NCBI RefSeq assembly: GCF_021129175.1 | Contig: NZ_JAJOHV010000022.1 | Coordinates: forward strand, 88,719-152,718 | From: Chromobacterium piscinae | GTDB lineage: Bacteria > Pseudomonadota > Gammaproteobacteria > Burkholderiales > Chromobacteriaceae | Direction: 5' to 3' | DNA length: 64,000 nucleotides | Part shown: in pieces, positions 43,925 to 54,008 of the stretch | Numbering within the stretch: position 1 is the first letter of the stretch | Layout of the letters: every line of letters starts with the position of its first letter | The notes under the pieces: model-generated | The model's input: the letters and a program-made list of their open reading frames with translations, nothing else | Told to the model about the DNA's origin: nothing | Databases searched by the model: none | Position numbers and translations under genes: made by a program

Positions 43925-44779
43925 ATGAGACACGCATACCGGCAATTCGGCCCAGGCACCTTGTACACAGTGCGCCTGCTGCGCGCGCTGGATTATCTGT
44001 GGCGCCATCTGGACGAGCCGCTGCTGCTGGACCGGCTGGCGGAGGAGGCCTGCTTCTCGCGCTTTCACTTCCATCGGCTGTACCGCAACCTGATGGGCGA
44101 AACCGTGATGGAGAGCCGGCAGCGCATGCTGCTGCATCGGGCCGCCGGCGAGCTGGGGAGGGCGGACAAGCCGCTGGCCAGAATCGCGGCGCGGGCCGGC
44201 TTCGCCAGCAGCGCCGCCTTCATCCGCGCCTTTGCCAGCCGCTACGGTGAGACGCCGGGCCGCTACCGCCAGCGTCGTCTCATGTTTCTCAATCAAAGGG
44301 AGAGGACCATGCGTCAGGTAGAGATTGTGGAAAAGGATGCCGTCAGGGTGCTGATGCGCCATCATCGCGGACCGTATATGGAGATCGGCCAGGCCTTCGA
44401 CGCGCTGCGCGCCGTCCAGGGGCCGCAGCAGGACGGCGAGCCGCCGGGGAGAAGCTTCGGCATGTATCTGGACGACCAGGCGCAGACGCCGGCGGCCGAC
44501 TGCCGCTCCATCGCCTGCGCCACCATGCCGGAAAGACTGTGGGACCGGCAGGTGGACGGTTGCGAGTGGGGCAATATTCCAGCCGGGCGCTACGCGGCCC
44601 TGCTGCATACCGGGCCCTATGCGGAGCTGGAGGAGAGCTGGGACTGGCTGTACCGCCATTGGCTGCCGGCCAGCGGCGAGGTGCCCGGGGCCACGCCCTG
44701 CGTGGAGGAGTATCTGAACGCGCCCTACGACACGCCGCCGTCCGAGCTGAAAACGCTGCTGCTGCTGTCGCTGGCCTGA
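43925..44779 (+). CDS. AraC-type regulator with C-terminal GyrI-like effector domain
   Basis: 284 residues. Two AraC helix-turn-helix motifs lie in the N-terminal 100 residues (LDRLAEEACFSRFHFHRLYRN and LARIAARAGFASSAAFIRAF, partial), followed by a GyrI-like small-molecule-binding domain from about 125 (QVEIVEKDAVRVLMRHHRGPY) to the end. This is the reverse of most AraC proteins and matches Rob/SoxS-related multidrug-sensing regulators such as Rob. Effector unknown. Confidence 0.9.
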   Translation: MRHAYRQFGPGTLYTVRLLRALDYLWRHLDEPLLLDRLAEEACFSRFHFHRLYRNLMGETVMESRQRMLLHRAAGELGRADKPLARIAARAGFASSAAFIRAFASRYGETPGRYRQRRLMFLNQRERTMRQVEIVEKDAVRVLMRHHRGPYMEIGQAFDALRAVQGPQQDGEPPGRSFGMYLDDQAQTPAADCRSIACATMPERLWDRQVDGCEWGNIPAGRYAALLHTGPYAELEESWDWLYRHWLPASGEVPGATPCVEEYLNAPYDTPPSELKTLLLLSLA

Positions 44780-44790
44780 GCTGCCGTCGC

Positions 44791-44824
44791 AAAAAAAGCC
44801 CGCGTTGCAAAACGCGGGCTTTTG
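44791..44824. terminator. Bidirectional terminator between the AraC gene and guaB
   Basis: Stem AAAAGCCCGCGTT / AACGCGGGCTTTT with a 4-base loop, T-rich on both strands; convergent genes end on both sides. Confidence 0.92.
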
Positions 44825-44843
44825 TCCGATCAGGCGAACCGTC

Positions 44844-46316
<1,473 letters not shown>

Positions 46317-46448
46317 TTAGGCGGCAAAGCCGCATTATACCGGATCGTCAACTGTTCTGCAAAAACAGCGTAATGCGGCGTTTTGCGCGGCCAGGAGGCA
46401 GGCTTTACAATCCGGATATAAAGCGATGACAGCGGCGGGATGGTGACG

Positions 46449-46877
46449 ATGAAGTCTTTTCTAGTATGGACGATTTTGGCGGCGTCGCTGATGCCGGCCC
46501 TGGCCGCGGCCGAGGTCTACACCTGGACCGACGCCAATGGCAACAAGGTGTATTCCGATCAGCCGCCGCCTAGCGTCAACGCGCGGCGGATGAACGTGCG
46601 CGCGCAGCCGGCGCCGCCAGCCTCGGCGCCCCAGGCAGAGAAAAAGGCGGAAAAGAAAACCGACAACAAGGCGGTAGCGTCCGACAACGCCGCCATCACC
46701 GCGGCCAACGCCAAGATCAAGGAACAAAACTGCAAGTCGGCGCAGACCAATCTGTCCACGCTGCAGCTGAACGGCCGCATCCGCATGCCGGGCTCCACCG
46801 CGCTGGCCACCGACGCGCAGCGCAACGAGCTGATCCGCCAAGCCCAGAAAGACGTCCAGACCTGGTGCGCCAAATAG
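46449..46877 (+). CDS. DUF4124 domain protein, exported
   Basis: 142 residues from ATG 46449 (ATG 46440 is the alternative). Signal peptide [21 protein letters not shown], then the DUF4124 motif [20 protein letters not shown], which is a short periplasmic beta module of unknown function. The middle is a Lys/Ala-rich linker ([15 protein letters not shown]) and the C-terminal part has two cysteines (KEQNCKSAQ and QTWCAK). Its stop codon overlaps the start of uvrC by one base. Confidence 0.85.
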   Translation: MKSFLVWTILAASLMPALAAAEVYTWTDANGNKVYSDQPPPSVNARRMNVRAQPAPPASAPQAEKKAEKKTDNKAVASDNAAITAANAKIKEQNCKSAQTNLSTLQLNGRIRMPGSTALATDAQRNELIRQAQKDVQTWCAK

Positions 46878-48682
46878 TGTCCAAGCCCGCATTCGATTAC
46901 CAAAACGTATTGCAGAACCTGCCCGCGCTGCCCGGCGTCTACCGGATGCTGGGCGAGGGCGGCAAGGTGCTGTACGTTGGCAAGGCGATAGACCTGAAGC
47001 GCCGCGTCAGCTCCTATTTCCAGAAGAACGACCTCAGCCCGCGCATTCAGTTGATGGTCAGGCAGATCGCCAGCATCGAGACCACGGTCACCCGCACCGA
47101 GGCCGAGGCGTTGATTCTGGAAAACAACCTGATCAAGGCGCTGGCGCCGCGGTACAACATCCTGTTCCGCGACGACAAGTCCTATCCTTATCTAATGTTC
47201 AGCGGCCACGCGTTCCCGCAGATGGCCTATTACCGCGGCGAACCAAAGAAGCCTAACCAGTACTTCGGCCCCTATCCCAACGGTTACGCGGTGCGCGAGA
47301 GCATACAGATCCTGCAGAAGGTGTTCCGGCTGCGCACTTGCGAGGACGCGGTGTTTTCCAACCGTTCCCGCCCCTGTCTGCTGTACCAGATCAAGCGCTG
47401 CTCCGCGCCCTGCGTCGATCATATTTCCAAAGACGAGTACGCGGCCGACGTGGCCAGCGCGGTCGCCTTTCTCAACGGCAAGCAGAGCGAACTGATAGGC
47501 GCGCTGACTGAACGGATGGCCGCCGCCGCCGAAGCGATGGAGTTCGAGCAGGCGGCGGAGCTGCGCGACCAGATCCAGGCGCTGGCGCGGGTGCAGGAAA
47601 AGCAGTTTGTCGCCAGCAACCAGAGCCAGCAGGACTGCGACGTGGTGGCGGCGCGGGTGGGCGACGGCATGCCCTGCGTCAATCTGGTGATGATACGCGG
47701 CGGCCGCCACCTGGGGGACAAGAGCCACTTTCCAGTCGGCGGCGAGGCCGACACCGCCGAGGAAATCCTGCAGGCCTTCGTCGCCCAGCATTACCAGCAC
47801 GCGGCGGTGCCGGCAGCGCTGGTGGTCAATGGCGAGTTGGACGAAGCCTTGCAGTCCTTTCTGCAGAGTCGCGCCGGCCGCAAGGTCTACATCGTCGGCA
47901 ACCCGATAGGCGAGCGCCGGGTATGGCTGGAGATGGCGGAGAAGAACGCCGATCTGGCCATCCAGCAGAAGCTGGGCAGCAAGGCCACCCAGACGCAGCG
48001 CCTGGCGCAGTTGAACGAGGTGCTGGAACTGGAGGACGCGGGCCGCTTCGAATGCTTCGACATCAGCCACACCATGGGCGAGGCGACGGTGGCGTCCTGC
48101 GTGGTGTACGACAAGGGCGCGATGCAGCCCACCGAGTACCGCCGCTTCAACATCACCACCGCTTCGCCTGGCGACGATTACGCCGCGATGCGCGAAGTTC
48201 TGTCACGTCGTTACGGCAAGCTGGCGGAAGGTGAGGGCCGATTGCCGGACGCGGTGTTCATCGATGGCGGCAAGGGCCAGGTGGGCGTGGCGCTTGAGGT
48301 GATGGGCGAATTGGGGCTGAATTTGCCCATCGTCGGCATCGCCAAGGGAGAGGAGCGCAAACCCGGCCTGGAAACGCTGATCCTGCCTTACCTGGAAAAG
48401 ACGCTACAATTGCGCCAGGATCATCCGGCGCTGCATCTTATCCAGACCGTGCGTGACGAGGCGCACCGCTTCGCGATCACCGGCCACCGCGCGCGCCGGG
48501 CCAAGGCGCGCACCGCGTCGACGCTGGAGGAGATTCCGGGCATCGGCGCCAAGCGGCGCCAGCTGCTGCTGACCCGCTTCGGCGGATTGCGCGGCGTGGC
48601 GGCGGCCAGCATGGAAGATCTGGCGCAAGTGGATGGCATCAGCCAGACGCTGGCGGAAAAGATTTACAATGCGCTGCATTGA
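46877..48682 (+). CDS. uvrC: Excinuclease ABC subunit C
   Basis: 601 residues from GTG 46877, chosen because TAGTG overlaps the preceding stop codon and the N terminus then aligns with other UvrC proteins; GTG 46865 is a four-residue longer option. Dual nuclease of nucleotide excision repair: GIY-YIG domain ([11 protein letters not shown] and [17 protein letters not shown]), Cys-rich region (LRTCEDAVF and [13 protein letters not shown]), UVR motif ([15 protein letters not shown]), RNase H-like domain with [10 protein letters not shown] and DGGKGQ, and C-terminal helix-hairpin-helix ([14 protein letters not shown]). Complete. Confidence 0.97.
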   Translation: MSKPAFDYQNVLQNLPALPGVYRMLGEGGKVLYVGKAIDLKRRVSSYFQKNDLSPRIQLMVRQIASIETTVTRTEAEALILENNLIKALAPRYNILFRDDKSYPYLMFSGHAFPQMAYYRGEPKKPNQYFGPYPNGYAVRESIQILQKVFRLRTCEDAVFSNRSRPCLLYQIKRCSAPCVDHISKDEYAADVASAVAFLNGKQSELIGALTERMAAAAEAMEFEQAAELRDQIQALARVQEKQFVASNQSQQDCDVVAARVGDGMPCVNLVMIRGGRHLGDKSHFPVGGEADTAEEILQAFVAQHYQHAAVPAALVVNGELDEALQSFLQSRAGRKVYIVGNPIGERRVWLEMAEKNADLAIQQKLGSKATQTQRLAQLNEVLELEDAGRFECFDISHTMGEATVASCVVYDKGAMQPTEYRRFNITTASPGDDYAAMREVLSRRYGKLAEGEGRLPDAVFIDGGKGQVGVALEVMGELGLNLPIVGIAKGEERKPGLETLILPYLEKTLQLRQDHPALHLIQTVRDEAHRFAITGHRARRAKARTASTLEEIPGIGAKRRQLLLTRFGGLRGVAAASMEDLAQVDGISQTLAEKIYNALH

Positions 48683-48769
48683 CGATTGAAAACGGCGGGC
48701 GTCCCTGATCCAGGCTCGGGGCGCCTGCCGGCGTTGTTGACGAGCCTGAGAGCGACAAGACCAAGACCA

Positions 48770-49351
48770 ATGCCCTTCAATTTGCCGATATTACTGACTT
48801 GGCTCAGGGTCGCCCTGATCCCGATCTGCGTGGCGGTGTTTTTCCTGCCGGACTCCATTTTGCTGCTGCACAGCCGCAATATCGTGGGGGCCGGCATTTT
48901 CGCATTGGCGGCCGCCACCGACTGGCTGGACGGCTATCTGGCGCGCAAGCTGGGACAGACCTCGGCCTTCGGCGCTTTCCTCGATCCGGTGGCGGACAAG
49001 CTGATCGTCGCCGCAGCGCTGATCCTGCTGGTGCAGATGGGCCGCGCCGAGGGCTGGATGGCGATGATCATCATCGGCCGCGAGATTACCATTTCGGCGC
49101 TGCGCGAGTGGATGGCCGGCATGGGCAGCCGCAGCAGCGTGGCCGTTGCCTATATCGGCAAGCTCAAAACCGCCGCCCAAATGCTGGCGATCACGCTGCT
49201 GCTGTACGACGGCAAGCTGTTGCCGGGGCTGGATGCCCGCGGCTTGGGAAATTTTTCCATGTACGTCGCCGTCATATTGACTTTGTGGTCAATGGTTTAT
49301 TACCTGCAGATGGCAGCCAAAGAGTTTGCGGGTAAAAAAATAGACGTTTGA
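48770..49351 (+). CDS. pgsA: CDP-diacylglycerol-glycerol-3-phosphate 3-phosphatidyltransferase
   Basis: 193 residues from ATG 48770 (MPFNLPILLTWLRV); the frame opens earlier at 48686 but the added residues are not family-like. Makes phosphatidylglycerolphosphate in the inner membrane. The CDP-alcohol phosphotransferase motif is perfect: D-G-x2-A-R-x8-G-x3-D-x3-D seen in DWLDGYLARKLG and FGAFLDPVADK. The uvrC-pgsA order followed by tRNA-Gly genes is common in proteobacteria. Confidence 0.95.
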   Translation: MPFNLPILLTWLRVALIPICVAVFFLPDSILLLHSRNIVGAGIFALAAATDWLDGYLARKLGQTSAFGAFLDPVADKLIVAAALILLVQMGRAEGWMAMIIIGREITISALREWMAGMGSRSSVAVAYIGKLKTAAQMLAITLLLYDGKLLPGLDARGLGNFSMYVAVILTLWSMVYYLQMAAKEFAGKKIDV

Positions 49352-49354
49352 GTG

Positions 49355-49382
49355 TTGACAGCCTCAAGCAAATCTCTATAAT
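49355..49382 (+). promoter_or_regulatory. Consensus sigma-70 promoter of the tRNA cluster
   Basis: TTGACA (49355-49360), 16-base spacer, TATAAT (49377-49382): both hexamers are perfect consensus. It starts four bases after the pgsA stop and drives the five tRNA-Gly and one tRNA-Cys genes. Confidence 0.92.
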
Positions 49383-49452
49383 TCGCAGTCTCTCGCCGCC
49401 GCTGACGAAGCAGCAGCGAGATCAAGCAAAGCGTTGTAGCAAGTTACGCAGC

Positions 49453-49528
49453 GCGGGAATAGCTCAGTTGGTAGAGCGCAACCTTGCCAAGGTTGAGGTC
49501 GCGAGTTCGAGCCTCGTTTCCCGCTCCA
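49453..49528 (+). tRNA. tRNA-Gly (GCC), copy 1
   Basis: 76 bases with encoded CCA. Acceptor arms GCGGGAA / TTCCCGC, anticodon stem CAACC/GGTTG and loop TTGCCAA, giving anticodon GCC. First of five identical tandem copies. Confidence 0.99.
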
Positions 49529-49550
49529 GTAGCCTGAAACAATTTGTGAT

Positions 49551-49626
49551 GCGGGAATAGCTCAGTTGGTAGAGCGCAACCTTGCCAAGGTTGAGGTCGC
49601 GAGTTCGAGCCTCGTTTCCCGCTCCA
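49551..49626 (+). tRNA. tRNA-Gly (GCC), copy 2
   Basis: Identical to copy 1 over all 76 bases; separated from it by a 22-base spacer. Confidence 0.99.
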
Positions 49627-49648
49627 GTAGCTTGAAAAAATTTGTGAT

Positions 49649-49724
49649 GCGGGAATAGCTCAGTTGGTAGAGCGCAACCTTGCCAAGGTTGAGGTCGCGA
49701 GTTCGAGCCTCGTTTCCCGCTCCA
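49649..49724 (+). tRNA. tRNA-Gly (GCC), copy 3
   Basis: Identical copy; the preceding spacer closely resembles the one before copy 2, which indicates recent unit duplication. Confidence 0.99.
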
Positions 49725-49749
49725 AAAATAGTTTGAAACAGTCTGCAAT

Positions 49750-49825
49750 GCGGGAATAGCTCAGTTGGTAGAGCGCAACCTTGCCAAGGTTGAGGTCGCG
49801 AGTTCGAGCCTCGTTTCCCGCTCCA
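49750..49825 (+). tRNA. tRNA-Gly (GCC), copy 4
   Basis: Identical copy; spacer of 25 bases, more diverged than the first two. Confidence 0.99.
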
Positions 49826-49851
49826 GCATCAGACTTGAAACAATTTGCATT

Positions 49852-49927
49852 GCGGGAATAGCTCAGTTGGTAGAGCGCAACCTTGCCAAGGTTGAGGTCG
49901 CGAGTTCGAGCCTCGTTTCCCGCTCCA
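49852..49927 (+). tRNA. tRNA-Gly (GCC), copy 5
   Basis: Identical copy; followed by a 45-base gap before tRNA-Cys. Confidence 0.99.
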
Positions 49928-49972
49928 AAATTCAGATTGATCAGATATCGTCTGGTCAATTCGCCGGTTAGC

Positions 49973-50046
49973 GGCGGGGTAGCAAAGTGGTTATGCAGCG
50001 GATTGCAAATCCGTCTACGCCGGTTCGATTCCGACCCCCGCCTCCA
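49973..50046 (+). tRNA. tRNA-Cys (GCA)
   Basis: 74 bases, acceptor GGCGGGG / CCCCGCC, anticodon loop TTGCAAA giving GCA, encoded CCA. Last gene of the tRNA operon. Confidence 0.98.
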
Positions 50047-50052
50047 GATATA

Positions 50053-50090
50053 ACCCCGTAAATCCAAGGATTTACGGGGTTTTTCTTTTT
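50053..50090 (+). terminator. Rho-independent terminator of the tRNA operon
   Basis: Stem AACCCCGTAAATCC / GGATTTACGGGGTT with a short loop and following TTTTTCTTTTT, seven bases after the tRNA-Cys CCA. Confidence 0.95.
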
Positions 50091-50257
50091 CATCCCATAC
50101 ACTTGAAATCGTTCGGCGCGATGGCTTTTCCATTCCCCATCATGAATCCGCAGGCAAAGCGATGAGCCGCGCGGCTTGATCGGGATTTCCGCTCGGCGCG
50201 GGCGGTCTGACCGGACTGGATATATCGCATCACGCGCCGGATGGCGGAAGGGAAATA

Positions 50258-51154
50258 ATGGCGAATCGCAGACAGTTTTTGTGCCGGACCGGGATGATCG
50301 CCGCAGGCGGCGCGCTGCTGGCGGCTCCGGCCGCAAGGGCGCAGGGCGAAACGATGGCGCTCTGGATCGATGAATCGCATGCGTCGGCCAACCAGGACTC
50401 CCGCGTCCGCACCCTGGTGCTCCACTATACGGCGGAGGACTTTGCGGCTTCGCTCAAGCTGCTGACGGACGCGCAGTACCGGGCTAGCGCCCACTACCTG
50501 GTGCCTGATGCAGCAAGTCTGGCCGCGAAGCCCGCGGTTCTGAGGCTGGTGCCGGAGGAGAGTCGCGCCTGGCATGCCGGCGAGAGTTTTTGGCGCGGCG
50601 AGCGCTATGTGAATGGCAGCTCGATAGGCGTGGAAATCGTCAACCGCGGCTACCCGTCGCCGCAGCAGGACGACTGGCCGCCCATGTCGCGGGACTGGGT
50701 GGCGTTCGACGACGCTCAGATCGCCCTGGTGGGCAGGCTGGCCGCCGACATCGTCGCCCGCCACCGCATCCCGCCGCGCAACGTCGTCGGGCATGCCGAC
50801 ATTTCGCCGGGCCGCAAGGTGGATCCGGGGCCGAGGTTTCCCTGGGAGCGGCTGTATCGGGAGTTTGGCGTCGGCGCCTGGCCCGACGATGACGATGTGC
50901 GTCGTTTTCTGTCCCGCCGGTTGCCGACGGACGCATCGGATTGGCAGGAGCGTTTGACGGCCTATGGGTACGATGCGCCGGAAAGCGGGGCATGGGATGC
51001 CGAAACGCGGGCTGTCATCACGGCATTCCAGATGCACTTCCGGCCCGCCCGCTATGACGGGGAGCCGGATGCGGAGTCGTCGGCGATTCTCGACGCGCTG
51101 CTGAGCAAGTATGCCGGACGGGGGCCCGAGGATGAGGAAGCGGGCCATCCATGA
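50258..51154 (+). CDS. N-acetylmuramoyl-L-alanine amidase, AmiD-like, Tat-exported
   Basis: 298 residues. Starts with a twin-arginine signal (NRRQFLCRTGMIAAGGALLA, then AARAQ cleavage site), so it is exported folded. Zinc amidase_2 domain: His in LVLHYTAEDF, and His/Asp in VVGHADISPGRKVDPG, with SIGVEIVNRG in between. A C-terminal peptidoglycan-binding_1 module (QERLTAYGYDAPESGAWD to about 285) follows. It cuts the bond between muramic acid and the stem peptide. E. coli AmiD is a lipoprotein; this one has no lipobox. Followed after 177 bases by ampC on the same strand. Confidence 0.9.
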   Translation: MANRRQFLCRTGMIAAGGALLAAPAARAQGETMALWIDESHASANQDSRVRTLVLHYTAEDFAASLKLLTDAQYRASAHYLVPDAASLAAKPAVLRLVPEESRAWHAGESFWRGERYVNGSSIGVEIVNRGYPSPQQDDWPPMSRDWVAFDDAQIALVGRLAADIVARHRIPPRNVVGHADISPGRKVDPGPRFPWERLYREFGVGAWPDDDDVRRFLSRRLPTDASDWQERLTAYGYDAPESGAWDAETRAVITAFQMHFRPARYDGEPDAESSAILDALLSKYAGRGPEDEEAGHP

Positions 51155-51331
51155 GGCGGGGCCGCCAGCGTGGTATTTTGTTTACAGTTCATTAACGGTT
51201 ACGGATGTTACGTTTCTCGCGGTTTACGCTCGCCGCCGCGGTTTGTAACTTGGCGGGGCTTTCCCCATCGGGACCAAGCGCCGCGCGGAGAGGCCGCGTC
51301 GGCCGCCATGTCCCCGCACCGGAGTTCCGCG

Positions 51332-52522
51332 ATGATGCGATCCCTGAAGTTTCAAACCCTGGCAGGCTTGTTCGTCTGCCTTTCCCTTGTTCCGACCGCG
51401 GCTTTGGCCGCCAATGATGGCGGCGGCGCCGACCTTGGCAAGGCGGTGGAAGCGACGATTCGGCCGTTGATGAAGGCCAACGACATTCCCGGTATGGCGG
51501 TGGCGGTGCTGGCAAACGGCGAAGCCCGCTACTTCAACTATGGCGTCGCCTCCAGGGAGAGCGGCCAGGCCGTGACTCAGGACACCCTGTTCGAGCTGGG
51601 TTCGATCAGCAAGACCTTCACCGGCATCCTGGGCGGCTACGCGCTGGCCCAGGGCAAGCTGTCGCTGGGCGACAAGGCCAGCCGCTATCAGCCCGAACTC
51701 AAGGGCAGCGCCTTTGATCGCATTTCGCTGCTGCAGCTTGCCACCTACAGCGCCGGCGGCCTGCCGCTGCAGTTTCCGGACGCGGTGGTTGATCCGTTAT
51801 CGATGCTGGCTTACTACCGCGGCTGGAAACCGGACTACGCTCCGGGCGCGAGGCGTTTGTATTCCAATCCCAGCATCGGCCTGTTCGGGCATCTTGCCGC
51901 CCGCAGCCTGGGCCAGCCTTTCGACGAGGCGATGGAGAAGGGGTTATTGCCCAAGCTGGGTTTGAGCCATACCTTCATCCACGTTCCGGCGGCGGAGCAG
52001 TCGCGCTACGCCTGGGGCTATTCCAAGGCCGGCAAGCCGGTGCGGGTGGGCCCGGGCGCGCTTGACGCCGAGGCTTACGGCATTAAATCCAGCGCGGCCG
52101 ACATGCTGAAATACCTGGCGATCAACATGTCCGGCCAGACGGAGCCGGCGCTGAGGCGAGCCCTGGATGCCAGCCACGCCGCTTATTACCGGGTCGGCGA
52201 TCTGCATCAGGGCCTGGGTTGGGAGGGCTATCGCTACCCGCTCAGCCTTGAGCGTTTGCTGGCGGGCAATTCCAACGAGATCGCATTCCAGCCGCAGCAG
52301 GTGGCGTGGCTGAATCCGCCGCGCCCGGCCGGCGCGGATGTACTGCTGAACAAGACCGGTTCCACCAATGGTTTCGGCGGGTATGTGCTGTTCGTGCCGT
52401 CGCGCAAGATAGGCATCGTGATGCTGGCCAACCGCAACTACCCCAATGCCGAACGCGTCCGGGCGGCCTATCGGATCTTGTCGGCGCTGGACCCGTCGCT
52501 GGCGCATGCCGGCAGGCCATGA
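51332..52522 (+). CDS. ampC: Class C beta-lactamase
   Basis: 396 residues from ATG 51332 (GGAG eight bases upstream and a signal peptide ending AALAAN follows); upstream in-frame starts make a long non-signal extension. All active-site motifs of class C enzymes are present: S91-x-x-K94 (SISK), Y177-S-N and K341-T-G. Hydrolyses penicillins and cephalosporins in the periplasm. Chromobacterium is known to carry a chromosomal class C enzyme. There is no divergent ampR, so if it is inducible the regulator is elsewhere. Confidence 0.94.
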   Translation: MMRSLKFQTLAGLFVCLSLVPTAALAANDGGGADLGKAVEATIRPLMKANDIPGMAVAVLANGEARYFNYGVASRESGQAVTQDTLFELGSISKTFTGILGGYALAQGKLSLGDKASRYQPELKGSAFDRISLLQLATYSAGGLPLQFPDAVVDPLSMLAYYRGWKPDYAPGARRLYSNPSIGLFGHLAARSLGQPFDEAMEKGLLPKLGLSHTFIHVPAAEQSRYAWGYSKAGKPVRVGPGALDAEAYGIKSSAADMLKYLAINMSGQTEPALRRALDASHAAYYRVGDLHQGLGWEGYRYPLSLERLLAGNSNEIAFQPQQVAWLNPPRPAGADVLLNKTGSTNGFGGYVLFVPSRKIGIVMLANRNYPNAERVRAAYRILSALDPSLAHAGRP

Positions 52523-52591
52523 ACTGGGGGGCGCTTGTTGGCCGCCATTTTGACTGTTCTTTTGATCAGGGTTGGCCGAATTTTATGCGAT

Positions 52592-52662
52592 TATAATTTT
52601 TCATACAAAGACAGTTGTAGTTTAGATTCGCCAGGCCGGCATGCCGAAGCATGTCCGGCCTG
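52592..52662 (+). promoter_or_regulatory. Candidate promoter and leader hairpin of the repeat-protein gene
   Basis: TATAAT (52592-52597) in an AT-rich island, without a good -35. Forty bases on, CAGGCCGG-CATGC pairs with GCATG(T)CCGGCCTG (52632-52662, one bulge), giving a 13-base stem. No T-run follows, so this may be either the ampC transcript end or a leader structure. Confidence 0.4.
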
Positions 52663-52766
52663 TTGTCCGGCATCCTGCGCCGAATGGGTTTATCGCGCCG
52701 AGGGGGAGTTCCGGTACCCGCCGCAGCGGCGGGTTCGCGGCAGTGCAAGCTCAGGAGGAAAACGCC

Positions 52767-53468
52767 ATGGCCTCGGTCAACCAGTTCGCTTACGTTCCCG
52801 GTACCAGCACTTACAAATTCGCCTATGGCGGATCCATTCCCAACATTCCCGTCGTCAACATGCCCGCCGATACCAATTGGCTGCGCTGGGCGATGCTGAA
52901 CGATGGCGAGTATTACCGGATGTATTTTTTCAAGGGCAGCAGCGCCAACACGCTTTACCAGGCGGCGTTCAACCCGGCGAGCGGAGCGTACGAGTTCGGC
53001 TACAACTCGATCAAGGAGCTGCAGATCACCGACGCGCCGGCCGATGCCGACGCCAGCAGCCTGGCGATGCTGTACGACAGCGGCACCAAAACCTACCGGC
53101 TGTACCTGCGCCGGCTGGGCGCGCCGACGGTGCTGTACCAGTTCGGCTTCAATCGGGAAACCAGCCGCTATGAATACGGCTACAACTCGATTCCCACGCT
53201 CAACGTGGCGAAGGCCCCGAACGATACCGACTGGCATCGCTGGTCCATGCTGTTCGACGGCAGCGCCTACCGCTTGTACGCGTTCAAGGTCGGCAGCGTC
53301 GATACCTTCTATCAATTCGCCTACAACCGGCAAACGAATCAATACGAGTACGGCTTCGATTCGATCCCGGTGCTGAACCTGGTGGACATCCCGGCCAACA
53401 GCAACCTGACCAGCATGGCCATGCTGTTCGGGCAGGGCGACTACCGCCTTTACTTCCAGACGCTTTGA
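52767..53468 (+). CDS. Protein of four ~58-residue aromatic repeats, unknown function
   Basis: 233 residues from ATG 52767 behind a perfect AGGAGG; the open frame back to 52641 has no such site. No signal peptide or membrane helix. The whole protein is four repeats (about residues 6-64, 65-124, 125-182, 183-233). Each has block A, QF-(A/G)-(Y/F)-N...YEYGYNSIP-x-L, and block B, W-x-ML-x-DG..YRLY-x-FK-x-GS-x-x-T-x-Y. Repeats 1 and 3 keep the Trp of block B; 2 and 4 do not. Four-fold symmetry with alternating strands suggests a beta-propeller or similar lectin-like fold. I do not recognise the family. Own gene with strong translation signals. Confidence 0.85.
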   Translation: MASVNQFAYVPGTSTYKFAYGGSIPNIPVVNMPADTNWLRWAMLNDGEYYRMYFFKGSSANTLYQAAFNPASGAYEFGYNSIKELQITDAPADADASSLAMLYDSGTKTYRLYLRRLGAPTVLYQFGFNRETSRYEYGYNSIPTLNVAKAPNDTDWHRWSMLFDGSAYRLYAFKVGSVDTFYQFAYNRQTNQYEYGFDSIPVLNLVDIPANSNLTSMAMLFGQGDYRLYFQTL

Positions 53469-53520
53469 CGCGCGGCAGGGCGCGGCGGGCGAGATTCCCG
53501 CCGCGCGCTTGGATGCCGGA

Positions 53521-53877
53521 TCAGCCGCCGGTTACCACCAGCATCAGCCGGATCTGTTCCGGCGAATCCGCGGCCGGCAATATCCGGTAACAGTCCCGTC
53601 CGCCGGCGCCCGAGCCGCCCTCCAGATGGCATTCCAGCACATTGCAGACGTAGCTCAGCACGGCTTGCCGCATGCTTAGCAGCTCTTCGGCCAGCGACAG
53701 CTCGACATAGGGCATGAATTGCTCGTCGGCCTGCGCCCGGGCGGGAAGGCCTGCCTTGCTCAGCAGGCCGGCGATCCGGTCAGCCTGCTGGATGATGTGC
53801 TGCCGCGCGTAGAGCGCGTCCAGCTGGGAGCGGTATTGGTCCGCCGCGTGTCTGACCAGTTCGGCATACAGGCTCAT
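53521..53877 (-). CDS. Small protein of unknown function
   Basis: 118 residues with GAGGTGA upstream. First 90 residues are predicted helical (YAELVRHAADQYRSQLDAL, then LAEELLSMRQAVLSYVCNVL), followed by a Gly-rich turn (EGGSGAGGRDCYRILPA) and a short strand ending LMLVVTGG. No signal peptide. Convergent with the repeat-protein gene (52-base gap). No family recognised; coding because of start signal and codon use. Confidence 0.65.
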   Translation of the reverse strand: MSLYAELVRHAADQYRSQLDALYARQHIIQQADRIAGLLSKAGLPARAQADEQFMPYVELSLAEELLSMRQAVLSYVCNVLECHLEGGSGAGGRDCYRILPAADSPEQIRLMLVVTGG

Positions 53878-54008
53878 CGTTCACCTCGCGTGGAGGAGCG
53901 CGGATCGCGCCGGGATGCCGGGAGTCCGCGCCGGGATGGGGCTTCATGCTCTAGGTGTAGCCGCTGGCGAGGCGGCGTCGGTCAGCCTCTTGGACAGTTT
54001 TTCCCCTT

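Noticed and set aside
49453..49927. Regular repeats spaced by about 22-26 bases resembling a CRISPR array
   Set aside because: The 76-base repeats are tRNA-Gly genes with full cloverleaf and CCA; spacers are similar to each other, unlike CRISPR spacers.
49453..50046. tRNA cluster as a possible integration site of a genomic island
   Set aside because: No integrase, no partial tRNA copy and no direct repeat found downstream.
49464..50133. Minus-strand open frames with repeated GNEARTRDLNLGKVALYQLSYSR-like peptides
   Set aside because: These are antisense translations of the tandem tRNA-Gly genes, a well-known misannotation, not proteins.
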